Assembly: GCA_963695175.1 (NCBI GenBank)
Contig: CAVOGG010000001.1
Location: forward strand, 1-64,000
Direction: 5' to 3'
Source of the DNA: Fodinibacter sp963695175
GTDB taxonomy: Bacteria > Actinomycetota > Actinomycetes > Actinomycetales > Dermatophilaceae
DNA: 64,000 nucleotides
Part shown: positions 43,814 to 51,828 of the stretch, in pieces
How positions within the stretch are numbered: position 1 is the first letter of the stretch
Layout: each line of letters begins with the position of its first letter
Program-made: the position numbers and the translations under genes
The notes under the pieces: generated by a model
What the model was told of the DNA's origin: nothing
Databases searched by the model: none
The model's input: only the letters and a program-made list of their open reading frames with translations

Positions 43814-44643
43814 CCACCGCCGACCTCACCACACCCACCGGCCCGGTGCCGATCCCGACCATCGGCTTCGGCGTCTGGCAGGTGCCCGACGACCAGGTCG
43901 ACACGGCCGTCGTCGCGGCCCTGGCCGCCGGGTACCGGCACGTCGACACCGCGCGCCTGTACGACAACGAGGCAGGGGTCGGCCGCGCCCTCGCCGCCAG
44001 CAACCTCGCGCGCGACGACGTGTTCGTGACGACCAAGGTCTGGAACAGCGACCACGGGCGCGACGCGACGCTCACGGCATTCGACGCCTCGATGGGGCGC
44101 CTCGGGCTCGACGTGCTCGACCTGTTCCTCATCCACTGGCCGACGCCGGGCCGGGACCGCTACGTCGAGACGTGGCAGGCGATGCGCGAGCTGCGCGACG
44201 ACGGGCGGGTGCGCGCCATCGGCGTGTGCAACTTCCACCCCCCGCACCTGCAGCGGCTCTTCGACGAGACGGGCGAGTGGCCGAGCATCAACCAGGTCGA
44301 GCTGCACCCCTACCTGCAGCAGACCCCAGTGCGCGAGTTCGACGCCGCGCACGGCATCCTCACCGAGTCGTGGAGCCCGCTCGCGTCGGGCCAGCGGGTG
44401 CTCGACGACCCGGTCATCGGGCGGATCGCGCAGCAGCACGAGGCGACCCCTGCCCAGGTCGTCATCGCCTGGCACCTCGCCCTCGGTCTCGTGGTGCTGC
44501 CGAAGTCGGTGACACCGTCGCGGATCGTCGAGAACCTCGCGGCAGCCGACCTCACGTTGACCGACGCCGACCTCGTCGAGATCGCCGCCCTCGACCGTGG
44601 CTTCCGCACCGGCCCGAACCCGGACGCGTTCAACAAGGCCTGA
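43801..44643 (+). CDS. Aldo/keto reductase
   Basis: NADPH-dependent AKR of 280 residues, 2,5-diketo-gluconate reductase-like. The tetrad is visible: Asp and Tyr in DTARLYDNE (about 51-55), Lys in TTKVW (about 80), His in LIHWP (about 113). NADP-binding PKSVTPSRIVEN is near the C-terminus. The ATG sits in the loop of a perfect 7-bp palindrome (CGTGGGG ... CCCCACG), and the start overlaps the DMT gene. Confidence 0.9.
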   Translation: MPHVTTADLTTPTGPVPIPTIGFGVWQVPDDQVDTAVVAALAAGYRHVDTARLYDNEAGVGRALAASNLARDDVFVTTKVWNSDHGRDATLTAFDASMGRLGLDVLDLFLIHWPTPGRDRYVETWQAMRELRDDGRVRAIGVCNFHPPHLQRLFDETGEWPSINQVELHPYLQQTPVREFDAAHGILTESWSPLASGQRVLDDPVIGRIAQQHEATPAQVVIAWHLALGLVVLPKSVTPSRIVENLAAADLTLTDADLVEIAALDRGFRTGPNPDAFNKA

Positions 44644-44670
44644 GCGGTCCGGGGGAGCCGCCTCCCGGGG

Positions 44671-44820
44671 TCAGGCGCTGTGGGGCATGCGGGTGCCGCG
44701 GTCCGGGTGCTGGTGGAGGGCGAGGACCTGCGTGGTGGTGGTGGCGTCCTGGCCTCGGCCGACGACCTTCGGCTGGCACGTGTTCGTGGCCGATGGGCAT
44801 GGGGCCGGGTACGGCGCCGC
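44671..44820 (-). pseudogene. Remnant of a minus-strand gene (no start codon)
   Basis: On the minus strand an open frame from the TAG at 44821-44823 to the TGA at 44671-44673 encodes about 49 codons, nearly all ending in G or C (one exception in the last 39), with protein text such as VVGRGQDATTTTQVLALHQ. It has no ATG or GTG start and a stop just upstream. It converges on the aldo/keto reductase across GGGGGAG/CTCCC, the same arrangement as real convergent pairs here. It looks like the 3' end of a lost gene; the family is not recognised. Confidence 0.4.
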
Positions 44821-45056
44821 CTACGGCGCAGTACTCGTTGTGGAGGCATCGCTTCCTGCGCGGTAGCCCGCGTCATGACACGCCTCGTGAACCTGCGGTC
44901 ATCGGACTGCGCGGAGCGCCTCTCGAGGTGCCTCCCCCCGACCGAGCCGGCGACGCGACGCGCTGAGTAGGCGTGCTCATGCCCCCGGCGCCGGCGGGGC
45001 ACCACCATGGGGGCGCACCCGTTCGTGGTGACTCGCCCGACACCGAGGAGCCCGCG
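44821..45056. other. Intergenic DNA, no gene recognised
   Basis: With the remnant before it, this completes a 413-base stretch (44644-45056) lacking an intact gene. It contains short open frames on both strands with mixed third-position use and no ribosome sites. The promoter of the DUF2157 gene must lie in its last part, but no clear -10/-35 is visible. Confidence 0.5.
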
Positions 45057-46298
45057 ATGACCGCGCCGCCCACCGCCACCCCCACCGCTCCCGGCCACCG
45101 CGATCCGGCAGTGCACCCCGCGACCCCGGCCCAGCTGCACTGGCTCGAGGGGGAGCTCGCGCACTGGCAGGCCGAGGGTCTGCTCGCCCCCGAGACCGCC
45201 CAGGTCATCCGCGGGAGGTACGTCGCGAGCCGTCGGTTCACCCTCTCGCGCATCGTGCTCACCCTCGGCGCCTGCTTCGTCGGCCTCGGCCTGGTCTGGC
45301 TGGTCGCCGCCAACCTCGACGCCATGTCGCCGCTGGCCCGGTTCGCCCTCATGGTCGCGATCTGGCTCGGCTTCGTCGTCGCGGCCGAGGTGCTCGCGGT
45401 GCGGCGGACGCGGGCCGGGGACACGGCATCCCCGGTCGTCGGCGCGCTGCGGCTGCTCGCAGCGGCGGCGTTCGGCGCGGTGGTCTTCCAAGCCGCCCAG
45501 AGCCTGCAGGTGCCCGCCTACGAGCCGCTGCTCGTCGGCATCTGGGGCCTCGGCGCCCTGCTCTGGGCGTACGCCGTGCGGGGGGTCGCGCCCCTGGTGC
45601 TGGCCGTCACCCTGCTCGCCGTCTGGTTCGTGTGGGCCGTCGTGGATGCGGGCGACGGGGCCTTCACGGTGTCCACCGCGATCGCCGCCGCCGCGCTCGC
45701 CGCCGTGTCCGTCGGGGTGGGCCACCTGGTGCTCGGCCGGCGAGACCTGGCCGACCCGTGGCGCGAGATCGGGGCAGCCCTGGCCCTGCTCGCCCTGTTC
45801 ATCGCGGCGCTGCCCTACGCGTGGGGCGAGCCCGACGCCAGCGTCACCCTGCTCGTCGGCCTCGGCATCGCGATCGTCCTCGCTGGTGCCGCGTTCGTGC
45901 GCGGCGACCGCGTCGACCGGCTCGAGGTCGGGCTCGCCGCCCTGGCCCTGGCGCTCACCGTCGGACTCTCGCTGTGGCGGTTCGACGAGAACCTGCTCGA
46001 CACCGCAGACCTGCCGGCCGGGGCGTGGCTGCGCGCCGTGCTCTCGGTCGTGGCCTACCTCGCCGTCGCGAGCGGGTACGCCGCCCTCGGTGGGATGCGG
46101 GACTCCTCGCGGCTGACCTGGCTCGCCACCGCGGCCCTGGTCGTCTTCGTGACCGTGCAGGCGTTCGCGGTGTTCGCGCCGATCGTGTCCGGGGCCGCGC
46201 TCTTCCTCATCGTCGGTGTCGTGCTGCTCGGCACGGGCATCCTGGCCGACCGCGGCCGACGACGGCTCGTCAGCGAGGCGAAGGAGGCCGTGGCATGA
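45057..46298 (+). CDS. DUF2157 membrane protein
   Basis: 413-residue membrane protein with a soluble N-terminus (TPAQLHWLEGELAHWQAEGLLAPETAQVIRGRY, the DUF2157 hallmark) and about 12 transmembrane segments. Function is unknown. The ATG at 45057 follows GAGGAG seven bases upstream. It overlaps the GDYXXLXY gene by four bases; the two families regularly occur together. Confidence 0.85.
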   Translation: MTAPPTATPTAPGHRDPAVHPATPAQLHWLEGELAHWQAEGLLAPETAQVIRGRYVASRRFTLSRIVLTLGACFVGLGLVWLVAANLDAMSPLARFALMVAIWLGFVVAAEVLAVRRTRAGDTASPVVGALRLLAAAAFGAVVFQAAQSLQVPAYEPLLVGIWGLGALLWAYAVRGVAPLVLAVTLLAVWFVWAVVDAGDGAFTVSTAIAAAALAAVSVGVGHLVLGRRDLADPWREIGAALALLALFIAALPYAWGEPDASVTLLVGLGIAIVLAGAAFVRGDRVDRLEVGLAALALALTVGLSLWRFDENLLDTADLPAGAWLRAVLSVVAYLAVASGYAALGGMRDSSRLTWLATAALVVFVTVQAFAVFAPIVSGAALFLIVGVVLLGTGILADRGRRRLVSEAKEAVA

Positions 46299-46813
46299 GC
46301 GCCACCTCTCAGCGTGCCGTGCGCGTCGGCGCGGTCGTCCTGGCCCAGCTCGCGCTCGTCGGGGTGGCCGTCTGGGCGCCGTTGTCCGCGCGGCTCACCG
46401 GCGAGACGGTGGTGCTGCGGGTGGAGCCGGTCGACCCGGTCGACCCGTTCCGTGGGGCCTATGTGCAGCTCGCCTACCCCGACCTCCCGGACCAGGCCGG
46501 TCAGGACGAGGGAACCCTGACCGACGAGCAGCTGCAGGCGCTCGACGACGCGCGCGGCACGGCATACGTGCCCCTGACCCGGTCCGGAGAGGTGTGGGTC
46601 GGAGGGCCCGTGCAGCGCACCCCGCCGGCCGACGGGCTCTACCTCACCTGCGACGACTCGAGCTGGCAGCTCGAGTGCGGCATCGAGAGCTGGTTCCTGC
46701 CCCAGGACGAGGCGGCGGGCCTGCAGGACGCCGTCCGCGGGGGCACGGCGGTCGCGACGGTGAAGGTGGACGCGGCCGGCCACGCAGCCCTGGTCGACGT
46801 CACCACCCGTTGA
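46295..46813 (+). CDS. GDYXXLXY-domain protein
   Basis: 172-residue protein with one N-terminal transmembrane helix (about 10-30) and an extracytoplasmic domain carrying the variant motif RGAYVQLAY (about 53-61) after EPVDPVDPF. Two Cys in YLTCDDSSWQLECG may form a disulfide outside the membrane. The partner is the DUF2157 protein immediately upstream (ATGA overlap). Function unknown. Confidence 0.83.
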   Translation: MSATSQRAVRVGAVVLAQLALVGVAVWAPLSARLTGETVVLRVEPVDPVDPFRGAYVQLAYPDLPDQAGQDEGTLTDEQLQALDDARGTAYVPLTRSGEVWVGGPVQRTPPADGLYLTCDDSSWQLECGIESWFLPQDEAAGLQDAVRGGTAVATVKVDAAGHAALVDVTTR

Positions 46814-46872
46814 CCGCCGTCGGCCCAGTAGTCCTCGGGATGCAGGCGAACCGGATGTGGAAGGTTGGGGCC

Positions 46873-47910
46873 ATGACGGCGCTGTCACTACCCCAGACCC
46901 CATCCGCTCAGACCGTCGGCCTCCACCGCCGCATGTCCCGCATCACCGACCAGGCCGGCCTGATCCGCACGATCGCGATCGACCACCCCGACAACTACCT
47001 GCTGCTCTTCGACGACGACCTGAGCAAGGTCACCTTCGAGGAGGTCGTGGAGTCCAAGCTCGAGATGATCGCCGAGCTGTCCCGGCACGCCACGTCGGTG
47101 CTGGCCGACCCGGTCTACTGCTTCGGGCAGAGCATCGTGACCCGGGCCCTGCCCGGTGACGTCGGGGTCATCTCCGGCATCGAGGACCTCTACTACACGC
47201 CCGCGACCAGCCCGGTCGGCTTCGACACCGCGCTGCGGCTCAAGGAGGGGTGGGACCCCGCGAAGCTCGCCGCCCTCGGTGCCGACGCGGCCAAGCTCGT
47301 CGTGTTCCACCGTGAGGACGGCGAGCCCGCCGAGGTCGCGCACCAGCACGAGGTCGTCGCGCAGGCGGCCGCCGACTGCCACGCGGTCGGCCTGCCGCTC
47401 ATCGTCGAGCCGCTGTGGTTCCCGGTGGCCGGCGAGTCGATGGACGACCCGGAGGTCCGCGAGCGCCGCCGGAGCAGCGTCATCAGCTCCGCGCGCAGCT
47501 TCCACGACGTCGGCACCGACATCATGAAGGTGGAGTTCCCGGTGCTCGACCTCACCGACCTCGACGCGGCCCACCAGGCCTGCGCCGACCTCGACGAGGC
47601 CGTCGACGGGCCGTGGGTGCTGCTCAGCGCGGGGGTCACCTTCGAGGGCTTCCGCACCCAGATCGACGTCGCCGCCGACCACGGCTGCAGCGGGTTCATG
47701 GCCGGGCGCGCCATCTGGGGGGACGCCGTCGGCCGGATGGGCGCCGAGCAGCGGGCCGCCGGTGCCGCGCTCGCCGCCCGTCGCCTCGACGAGCTCGCCG
47801 AGGTTCTGCACGGCCGTGGCGCCCCCGCCTGGACCCCGGTGCCGATGGCCGACGCCGCCTCGGTGGTCGGGCCCACCTGGTACCGCTCGTACGACGCGAC
47901 CGGCGCGTGA
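46873..47910 (+). CDS. LacD-like class I aldolase
   Basis: 345-residue TIM-barrel protein resembling tagatose-1,6-bisphosphate aldolase (LacD) and related actinobacterial sugar or inositol aldolases. It shows TIAIDHPDNY near the start, SVLADPVYCFGQ, KEGWDPAKLAALGADAAKLVVF with a buried Lys, PLIVEPLWFP, and DIMKVEFPVLD with a second candidate Schiff-base Lys. The substrate is not determined. The ATG at 46873 is preceded by GGTTGGGG, a weak site. Confidence 0.75.
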   Translation: MTALSLPQTPSAQTVGLHRRMSRITDQAGLIRTIAIDHPDNYLLLFDDDLSKVTFEEVVESKLEMIAELSRHATSVLADPVYCFGQSIVTRALPGDVGVISGIEDLYYTPATSPVGFDTALRLKEGWDPAKLAALGADAAKLVVFHREDGEPAEVAHQHEVVAQAAADCHAVGLPLIVEPLWFPVAGESMDDPEVRERRRSSVISSARSFHDVGTDIMKVEFPVLDLTDLDAAHQACADLDEAVDGPWVLLSAGVTFEGFRTQIDVAADHGCSGFMAGRAIWGDAVGRMGAEQRAAGAALAARRLDELAEVLHGRGAPAWTPVPMADAASVVGPTWYRSYDATGA

Positions 47911-48094
47911 GCTGAGCGGCACGCCGGGGGGCCGGGCGGCCGGCGGCCGGCGGGGGGCGGCAGCGGGGGGCGAGCACCCGGCATCCCGCGTCGTCGACCG
48001 CGACGGGATCGACGTGCTGCTCGACGGAGGAGCGGACCCGGGGGGTGTCCTGCGCCGCGGTCCTCGCTGCGGTGTGACGGGGCACAATGCCCCC

Positions 48095-48961
48095 ATGAGC
48101 GAGGATGCCGCGGCCGTCGACCGAGCCCAGCGCGTGCTGGAGGAGGGGATCTCCACCGACTTCGCCCAGGCGATGTCGTACGGCGACTACCTCGACCTCG
48201 ACACCCTGCTGTCGGCGCAGCACCCGCGCAGCCGGCCCGCGCAGCACGACGAGCTGCTCTTCATCGTGCAGCACCAGGTCGCCGAGCTGTGGATGAAGCT
48301 GCTGCTCCACGAGCTGCACTCGGCCCGGTCCCTGATGGCGGCGGACGACCTCGGCCCGGCGCTGAAGCGGCTGGCGCGGGTCAAGCACGTGCAGAAGCAG
48401 CTCGTCGAGCAGTGGGACGTGCTCGCCACGCTCACCCCGAGCGAGTACGCCCTGATCCGGCCGTTCCTCGCGACGAGCTCGGGCTTCCAGAGCCACCAGT
48501 ACCGCGCGGTGGAGTTCCTCCTCGGCAACAAGAACGCCGACATGGTGCGCGTCTTCGAGCACTCCCCGGCCGAGCACGACTCGCTTTCGCGGTTGCTCGA
48601 GGAGCCCACGCTCTACGACGAGTTCCTGCGCTACCTCGCCCGGCGCGGGTATGCCGTGCCAGCGGCGGTGCTCGAGCGCGACGTCACCCAGCCGTACCGG
48701 CTCGACGCCGACCTGGTCGACGTGTTCGCGGAGGTGTACGCCTCGCCGGCGACCCACTGGGGGGTGTACGAGACCTGCGAGGAGCTCGTCGACATCGAGG
48801 ACCTGTTCCAGCAGTGGCGGTTCCGGCACCTGCAGGTGGTGTCGAGGGTCATCGGGCACAAGCAGGGCACCGGCGGCTCGAGCGGGGTCGACTTCCTGCG
48901 CCGGGCGCTCGACCTGACCTTCTTCCCCGAGCTCTACGCGGTGCGCGTCCACGTCGAGTGA
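48095..48961 (+). CDS. kynA: Tryptophan 2,3-dioxygenase
   Basis: Haem dioxygenase that opens the tryptophan indole ring, first step of the kynurenine route. The 288-residue protein has QHDELLFIVQHQVAELWMKLLLHEL (distal pocket), FRPFLATSSGFQS-like IRPFLATSSGFQSHQYR, and the proximal His region HLQVVSRVIGHKQGTGGSSGVDFL. A CACAAT box six bases before the ATG suggests leaderless mRNA. No kynureninase is adjacent; the next gene is a PfkB kinase. Confidence 0.93.
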   Translation: MSEDAAAVDRAQRVLEEGISTDFAQAMSYGDYLDLDTLLSAQHPRSRPAQHDELLFIVQHQVAELWMKLLLHELHSARSLMAADDLGPALKRLARVKHVQKQLVEQWDVLATLTPSEYALIRPFLATSSGFQSHQYRAVEFLLGNKNADMVRVFEHSPAEHDSLSRLLEEPTLYDEFLRYLARRGYAVPAAVLERDVTQPYRLDADLVDVFAEVYASPATHWGVYETCEELVDIEDLFQQWRFRHLQVVSRVIGHKQGTGGSSGVDFLRRALDLTFFPELYAVRVHVE

Positions 48962-49042
48962 GGCCGCAGTGGAGGTGATGTGCTGGCCCGAGGCGCCGGA
49001 GCACCACCTCGACTCCACGATGGTCACGGGCATACTCGGCGC

Positions 49043-49957
49043 ATGCCTCGCGTCATCCACACCGCCCAGGCGCTCGTCGACGCCGTCATGGAGGTGCCGG
49101 CGCTGCCGTCGCGCGGCGGCAACGTGATGGCCGGCTCGTACCGGCAGTACGCCGGCGGCGCCGTCACGATCCTGCTGGCCGCAGCCCGATCGGGGGCGTC
49201 CTGCGTGCACGCCGGCGCGGTCGGCACGGGACCCAACGGCGACCTCGTCCGGGCCGCGCTGGCCGCCGAGGGGGTCACCCTGTCCTCGCCGCCGGTCACC
49301 GACGTCGACACCGGCGTCTGCGTCGTGCTCGTCGAGCCCACCGCCGAGCGGTCGTTCGTCACCACCCAGGGGGCTGAGCGCCGGATCAGCGTCGAGTCGC
49401 TCGCGAGCAGTGCGCCGGTGGCGGGTGACCTGGTCTGCGTCAGCGGATACTCGCTCGTCGGGCGCACCCGTGACCCGTTGCTCGCGTGGCTCGACACCCT
49501 CGACCCCGGCGTCGTCGTCGTGCTCGACCCCGGCGCGGCCTTCGCCGACCTCGACCCCGCGCTGCGCGACCGCGTGCTGGCCCGCACCTCCGTGTGGACC
49601 AGCAACACCGACGAGGCGGCGGCGCTCACCGGCGTGCACGGCATGCGCGAGGGCACCCAGGTGGTGGCCACGCTGTTGCCCCCGGATGCCGTGACGATCG
49701 TCCGCGACGGACCGCGCGGTTGCGCTGTGCGCGAGGCCGGCACGACGAACTTCCTTCCGGGACACCCGCAACGGCCGGTCGACACGAATGGCGCGGGCGA
49801 CACGCACACCGGCGTGCTGCTTGCCGAGCGGGCCGCGGGGGCCTCGTGGTCGCACGCCGCGGCTCGCGCCAACGCCGCCGGCGCCATCAAGGTCACCCGG
49901 CGCGGGCCGGACACGGCTCCGACCCGGGCGGAGATCGACGACTTCCTCGGCGGATGA
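49043..49957 (+). CDS. PfkB-family carbohydrate/nucleoside kinase
   Basis: 304-residue ribokinase-like kinase. It has the N-terminal MAGSYRQYAGGAVTILLAAARSGA, TSNTDEAAALTG, and the C-terminal signature DTNGAGDTHTG (about 253) with the catalytic Asp. The sugar specificity is unclear; a ribokinase or sugar kinase role is likely. The ATG at 49043 has a CATACT box six bases upstream (leaderless). Confidence 0.86.
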   Translation: MPRVIHTAQALVDAVMEVPALPSRGGNVMAGSYRQYAGGAVTILLAAARSGASCVHAGAVGTGPNGDLVRAALAAEGVTLSSPPVTDVDTGVCVVLVEPTAERSFVTTQGAERRISVESLASSAPVAGDLVCVSGYSLVGRTRDPLLAWLDTLDPGVVVVLDPGAAFADLDPALRDRVLARTSVWTSNTDEAAALTGVHGMREGTQVVATLLPPDAVTIVRDGPRGCAVREAGTTNFLPGHPQRPVDTNGAGDTHTGVLLAERAAGASWSHAAARANAAGAIKVTRRGPDTAPTRAEIDDFLGG

Positions 49958-49986
49958 CCGGTGACCTTCGCAGAACCAGTCAGGAA

Positions 49987-50072
49987 CGTCAGTGACGAAA
50001 CGGCTCAGGGTCGCCACTGACGAAACCGTCCGCAACGTCAGTGACCAGCCCGGTCCGGGTCGCCAGATGACG
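49987..50072. repeat. Two tandem 49-bp hairpin units
   Basis: CGTCAGTG (49987-49994) pairs with CACTGACG (50015-50022). A second unit starts at 50036 with CGTCAGTG and ends CAGATGACG (50064-50072). Each arm is followed by a GACGAAAC-type sequence and a GGGTCGCCA stretch. The period is 49 bases. They follow the PfkB gene and may also terminate it. Confidence 0.7.
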
Positions 50073-50090
50073 AAACCGGGCCGATGAATG

Positions 50091-50109
50091 GTAAAGAAAG
50101 AGTAAAGAA
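50091..50109. promoter_or_regulatory. Pair of GTAAAGAA direct repeats spaced 11 bp
   Basis: GTAAAGAA occurs at 50091-50098 and again at 50102-50109, exactly 11 bases apart, preceded by GAATG. This is the AT-richest spot for several kilobases. Spacing of one helical turn is typical of OmpR/PhoB-family response-regulator sites. Confidence 0.5.
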
Positions 50110-50295
50110 CACGCCAGTGCGCTCTTGGCGTTCAACCCCGGACCGGGCAGGATGGCTTCATCAGACCCGGCCCGCAGGGGCGGATGGCTGGCCTCACGGC
50201 CATGGTTCCGTCCGCCGACGACCTGGCCTGACGCGACGGGGGTGGCGCTTCGAGGCGGGGTGCCGCCCCCGCCGTGACACTCGACGCTCGCGGTG

Positions 50296-50335
50296 GTCAG
50301 TGACTAGTCAGCGAATGGTAAAGAGATAGTCAAGG
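50296..50335. promoter_or_regulatory. Four 11-bp-spaced direct repeats
   Basis: GTCAG (50296), GTCAG (50307), GTAAAGA (50318) and GTCAAGG (50329) begin at exact 11-base intervals, with GAATG before the third as at 50086-50090. This looks like a tandem response-regulator box. It is followed by 290 bases without a gene. Confidence 0.5.
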
Positions 50336-50522
50336 CGGGCCATGGGCGCGGAGCCCGTCCAGCGGCATGATCGGCCGCAGCGGTTGACCATGCCGGCCAG
50401 GCCCCGAGGCGTCCCGACCACTGGCCGCGACACGAGCGTCTGCAGGAAGAAGCTCATGGGTCCTCACGTGAACCGGAAACCCCTCGTCGCTGTCATCCCC
50501 CTCCGACGGCGAGGAGGCAAGG

Positions 50523-50566
50523 GACGACAGGGCCGGCACCTGGAGGCGGGTGCCGGTCCTGTCGTC
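50523..50566. terminator. 18-bp hairpin, probable terminator
   Basis: Left arm 50523-50540 (GACGACAG, GGCCGGCACC) pairs with right arm 50549-50566 over 18 positions with one G-U pair and an eight-base loop. It lies 60 bases downstream of the minus-strand membrane gene, so it may end that transcript, a small RNA from the left, or both. Confidence 0.65.
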
Positions 50567-50628
50567 GGGTCGACGCGCCGCTCGCCCGCGGCCGCGGGGC
50601 GTCGACGGGCTCGCGGTGCAGGCCTGGG

Positions 50629-51339
50629 TCAGCGGTTCGACTCCCGCACGACCCGACGACGCCCGGCCGCGACCCGCACCCAGGTGCCGACGAGCCACAC
50701 CGCGAGCCCGGCCTGCATCGGGAAGAGCGCGGCGGGGGCCAGGCTTCCTGTCGCCGCGATCAGCGGTGCGGATGCCGCGTAGCCGAGCCCGCCCACGACG
50801 GCGGGCACGGCGAGCGCCCAGGCCGGCACGGTGCGTGCCGCGCGCGCGACGGCGATCGCCAGGGCCGCGCCGGTCAGCCCCATCAGTGGCGTCGCGACGA
50901 CCTGGAGGGCGACGTGCAGGTCGAGCACGGGCGTGGCGTGGTGGTGGGCCAGGCTGTCGGCGTCGCGGATGGCGACGAGGTGAGGGACGAGCTCGACCGC
51001 GGCCAGGCCCCACCCGACCGCCGCGGCCACCAGCCACCGTTCCACCTGCGCCCCGAACACCTCGGCCCGACGGGTCGTGACGAAGCCGACGGTGGCGATC
51101 GCCGTGCCGAGGAGGAGCAGCAGGTGGGACGGCAGCCAGGTGCCGCTGCCCAGCATCGACGCGAGGTAGGAGTCGACCGTTTCACCCGACCCGTGGGGGT
51201 GGAGCTGGCCTCCGGCCGCCATGAGCAGCCCGCCCACCCCGAGGGGGAGGGTGGCCAGTCGGGCGTCGGTCCCGGGCCTGCGGCGGGTCGCGGTCGTGAC
51301 GGTGGACGGGCTCGTGGTGCGCTGCGTCGCGGTCGTCAT
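50629..51339 (-). CDS. Conserved multipass membrane protein
   Basis: 236-residue membrane protein with about six hydrophobic segments (TLPLGVGGLLMAAGGQLHPHG, SHLLLLLGTAIATVGF, WLVAAAVGWGLAAVELV and others) and several His residues in loops (GGQLHPHG, LAHHHATPVLDLH). No family recognised with confidence. The ATG at 51339 lies one base from the stop of the SnoaL-like gene, so the two are co-transcribed, and regulation through the TetR gene at 51829 is plausible. Confidence 0.7.
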   Translation of the reverse strand: MTTATQRTTSPSTVTTATRRRPGTDARLATLPLGVGGLLMAAGGQLHPHGSGETVDSYLASMLGSGTWLPSHLLLLLGTAIATVGFVTTRRAEVFGAQVERWLVAAAVGWGLAAVELVPHLVAIRDADSLAHHHATPVLDLHVALQVVATPLMGLTGAALAIAVARAARTVPAWALAVPAVVGGLGYAASAPLIAATGSLAPAALFPMQAGLAVWLVGTWVRVAAGRRRVVRESNR

Positions 51340-51340
51340 C

Positions 51341-51736
51341 TCAGGCCGCCACGATGGTGTTGTGGGTGGAGGCGACGAGCCAGCCGGCGGGGTCGGCGGC
51401 ATCCGGCACGATCACGCTGGTCGACCGCGCCAGGGTGGTGCCGGCCAGGGGCCCCGTCGGGCAGACGAGGGTGTGCTGCGAGCTCGCCACGAGCGACCCG
51501 TCGCCGAGCGCGCGGACCGCCACGAGCTCCATCTGGTTCGTGCTCCCGGCGTAGATGGTGCGGAAGATCTGGGCATGGCCCTCGGCGATGGCCCGGCGGC
51601 CGGGGACCCACTCGCCCCGGACCGTGACGAAGGTGGCGTCGTCGGTGTAGACCGCCCCGAACGCCGCTCCGTCGCCGTCGTTCCATGCCTTCTCGAGTCG
51701 ACCGAGAACCTCGGTGGCCACCTGCTGTGCGTTCAT
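51341..51736 (-). CDS. SnoaL/NTF2-like (SgcJ/EcaC family) protein
   Basis: 131-residue cone-fold protein: EVLGRLEKAWNDGDGAAFGAVYTDDATFVTVRGEWVPGRRAIAEGH matches the SgcJ/EcaC-type NTF2-like family. Often an enzyme or ligand-binding protein; the substrate is unknown. The ATG at 51736 has a CAGGGA site; an upstream ATG at 51778 has none. First of a two-gene operon divergent from a TetR regulator. Confidence 0.83.
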   Translation of the reverse strand: MNAQQVATEVLGRLEKAWNDGDGAAFGAVYTDDATFVTVRGEWVPGRRAIAEGHAQIFRTIYAGSTNQMELVAVRALGDGSLVASSQHTLVCPTGPLAGTTLARSTSVIVPDAADPAGWLVASTHNTIVAA

Positions 51737-51828
51737 CGTGTGTCCCTGCTTTCGGTGAGTGTCTGCTGATTCATTCATGCGATGCTCAGTGAATATAGAG
51801 GGACTCAGCGATTCTGTACAGTGGTTCC
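51737..51828. promoter_or_regulatory. Divergent promoter region SnoaL-like / TetR
   Basis: The plus strand has TACAGT (51817-51822) six bases before the TetR ATG, giving a leaderless mRNA. The minus strand has TATATT (complement of 51791-51796) about 55 bases before the SnoaL-like start. ATTCA and TGAAT form a spaced inverted repeat around 51769-51794, a candidate TetR operator. Confidence 0.5.

Larger units (their letters stand above)
49958..50628. other. 671-bp non-coding region rich in repeats and hairpins
   Basis: No open frame here has the GC3 pattern of the neighbours; the best, from 50084, has mixed third positions. In order it holds tandem hairpins (49987-50072), an 11-bp direct repeat (50091-50109), two strong stems (about 50172-50216 with GGCGGATGG / CCGTCCGCC, and about 50237-50276 with GGGGGTGGC / GCCGCCCCC), an 11-bp periodic array (50296-50335) and an 18-bp hairpin (50523-50566). 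It could encode one or more small RNAs. Confidence 0.6.

Noticed and set aside
44597..44970. Plus-strand ORFs of 89 and 96 codons after the aldo/keto reductase
   Set aside because: Weak codon bias and no ribosome site; the minus-strand remnant explains the coding signal better.
50084..50329. 81-codon plus-strand ORF starting ATGAATGGTAAAG
   Set aside because: Third codon positions are not GC-biased, no ribosome site is present, and the sequence is better explained by repeats and hairpins.
49958..50628. CRISPR array or phage attachment site in the repeat-rich gap
   Set aside because: Repeats are 11 or 49 bp periodic with no spacer pattern; no integrase or tRNA is adjacent.
50632..50650. GGTTCGACTCC resembling a tRNA T-loop
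   Set aside because: No paired T-stem, acceptor or anticodon arm around it; it is the end of a membrane-protein gene.
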